Source: Melampsora larici-populina 98AG31 (taxonomy: Eukaryota > Basidiomycota > Pucciniomycetes > Pucciniales > Melampsoraceae). Taken from it: a stretch of 64,000 nucleotides of DNA. The stretch covers positions 189,473 through 253,472 of the forward strand of contig NW_006768813.1 of assembly GCF_000204055.1 (NCBI RefSeq), given 5' to 3'. The notes under the pieces are model-generated. The model did not search any database. It saw only the letters and a program-made list of their open reading frames with translations, and was not told where the DNA came from. Made by a program: the position numbers and the translations under genes. This document shows positions 62,839 through 64,000 of the stretch, in pieces (position 1 is the first letter of the stretch; every line of letters begins with the position of its first letter).

Positions 62839-63029
62839 TCTGATGATAAAAGTAAAGTAAAATAGAAAACTTAAACAATCGAATCAGAAATCAGAAATCA
62901 GAAATACCAAATCAACTCATCGCATTCTCACTCTACATATCACCCACTAGTAATTAGTACATACACTTTACACTTACACTTACACTTACACTTACACTGT
63001 AAATTACACATTACACTTACACTTTGACC
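62839..63029. other. Promoter side of the ING gene, with a microsatellite
   Basis: TACACT/ACACTT hexamers repeat at about 62961-63025, directly before the hAT terminus. Confidence 0.7.
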
Positions 63030-64000
63030 TAGGGCTGTGACCCGGACCCGACCCTGCCCGGCCGAATGGGCCCGGGTAATTTCTGGAAGCTGGCAGTCCC
63101 GGCCTCGGGGCAATTAAACCTAACAGGATGACAGAGACAAAGTGCCCGCGGGCGCCTCGGGCGCCCGAGCCGGACGCATGCCCGAGCCCTTTTCCCTCAC
63201 CAAACTCTCACGATAATCAAAGTTAATAGATTATCAATCAAGATATGCCATCTGGATCGACCCCGGTGACCAGATCCACCGGATTACTTCGCACGATGCA
63301 GTCATCTTCCCTTTCCGCCGCTGCTACTTCATCAATTACCCCTTCTGATTCAATTTCCGTAGTTTCTGACGCTACCACCACCCAACGCTTGTCGTGGGTT
63401 TGGACTTACTTTATACAAGAAGAAGTCTCAGGCGTCATGAAAAACGTTTGTCATGCGCAAGAAGGTTTCATCGACGCTATTAATCCTATGAACCAAGATC
63501 TCGAGGAAGTCCGGGTTTGCAACAAACCGTTAGCTCTTGATAGGCACTCTAGTACCAAATCGATGATACGTCATCTCTGGCGTGCTCATCATATTGTAGC
63601 CCCCATTCAAACCGATCAACCCACTGTCCAAGCCTTCTACATCGATGGCGAGCCGATTAAGGTAATGTAATTCTCTTCTCAACTTATTTTTCATCACTCG
63701 TTTTCTTATTCTTTTCTTCCTTTCTTTTTTTTCCCTTCTTTTGTTATCTTCCTTTGTTTTTAGGTCAAACCCCTCAGCCGAACCAACCTCAAGGATGCGC
63801 TCATCCGCATGGTTGTCAACCGAGAGATCCCGGTTTCGTTTGTTGATGCGTCCGAATTTCGCGAGATCATAAATATGATCAACCCTCACGCTTTCACCCT
63901 GTTGTCTAAACGCACAGCAATCTCCGATGGAATCTTGGACCACTTCCGATTAGCTCGAGCTAAGATCATGAATCTTCTTTCTAATGTCTCTCATGTCAGT
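63030..64000 (+). mobile_element. Second hAT transposon, 5' end
   Basis: TAGGGCTGTGACCCGG at 63030 has the form of hAT termini (YAGGG-TGT-A). A GC-rich subterminal block (63040-63180) follows, with GCCCGCGGGCGCC and GGGCGCCCGAGCC arms. The transposase begins 215 bp inside. The right end is outside the window. Confidence 0.75.
63245..64000 (+). CDS. hAT transposase, N-terminal part
   Basis: The start MPSGSTPVTRSTGLLRTM is followed by a Ser/Thr-rich stretch and a BED-type zinc finger (WVWTYFIQEE ... CNKPLALDRHSSTKSMIRHLWRAHHI). After an intron with donor GTAATG-like at about 63663-63763, the frame continues VKPLSRTNLKDALIRMVVNREIPVSFVDASEFREIINMINPHAFTLLSKR-type sequence, the conserved N-terminal block of hAT transposases. 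It runs off the window. It is a different lineage from the transposase at 3084-6614. Confidence 0.8.

Overview
The window is nuclear DNA of a filamentous fungus, most likely a basidiomycete and probably a rust fungus (Pucciniales). Genes carry many short GT-AG introns, sit on both strands without operons, and are separated by AT-rich intergenic DNA full of nested transposons. The rust assignment is an inference from gene style and repeat load, not from a marker gene.

Layout. (1) 1-8225 is a transposon nest. A broken Ty3/gypsy element on the minus strand, whose 5' LTR is at 8055-8225, is cut by a foldback MITE at the left edge and by a 5.3 kb hAT DNA transposon at 2587-7864. (2) 10595-13498 encodes an acyl-CoA synthetase. 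(3) 13.5-21.8 kb holds two related copies of an unrecognised gene family and a cluster of non-coding repeats and MITEs. (4) 21782-30197 is a gene-dense block: cullin-1, the Paf1-complex subunit Cdc73, and a LYR-motif protein. (5) 31551-37542 is a structurally complete, young Ty3/gypsy chromovirus with 144-bp LTRs, a 5-bp target duplication and an apparent self-priming site; it has split an unknown reading frame. (6) 39.1-40.3 kb contains two 111-bp foldback MITEs and one Harbinger-like MITE. (7) 40700-46865 encodes a kinesin with an N-terminal array of CDK-consensus sites, then a Ppn2-like metallophosphatase. (8) 46.9-52.1 kb is mostly non-coding, with a probable intron-containing tRNA-His gene and a 738-bp solo LTR. 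(9) 52142-62838 holds an F-box-like gene broken by one in-frame TGA, a secreted repeat protein, Uba4/MOCS3 and an ING-family PHD protein. (10) The right edge enters a second hAT transposon.

How the genes relate. The host genes are mostly housekeeping: ubiquitin ligase scaffold (cullin-1), transcription elongation (Cdc73), chromatin reading (ING), tRNA thiolation and urmylation (Uba4), lipid activation (acyl-CoA synthetase), polyphosphate metabolism (Ppn2-like) and microtubule transport (kinesin). Cullin-1 and the F-box-like protein would belong to the same SCF machinery, but adjacency implies nothing here. The proline-rich secreted protein is the only host gene that looks lineage-specific.

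The most interesting signals are the self-priming arrangement of the young Ty3/gypsy element, the ten CDK-type sites on the kinesin, the nonsense-split F-box gene, the unknown duplicated gene family at 14-17 kb, and several MITEs with exact ends and target duplications.
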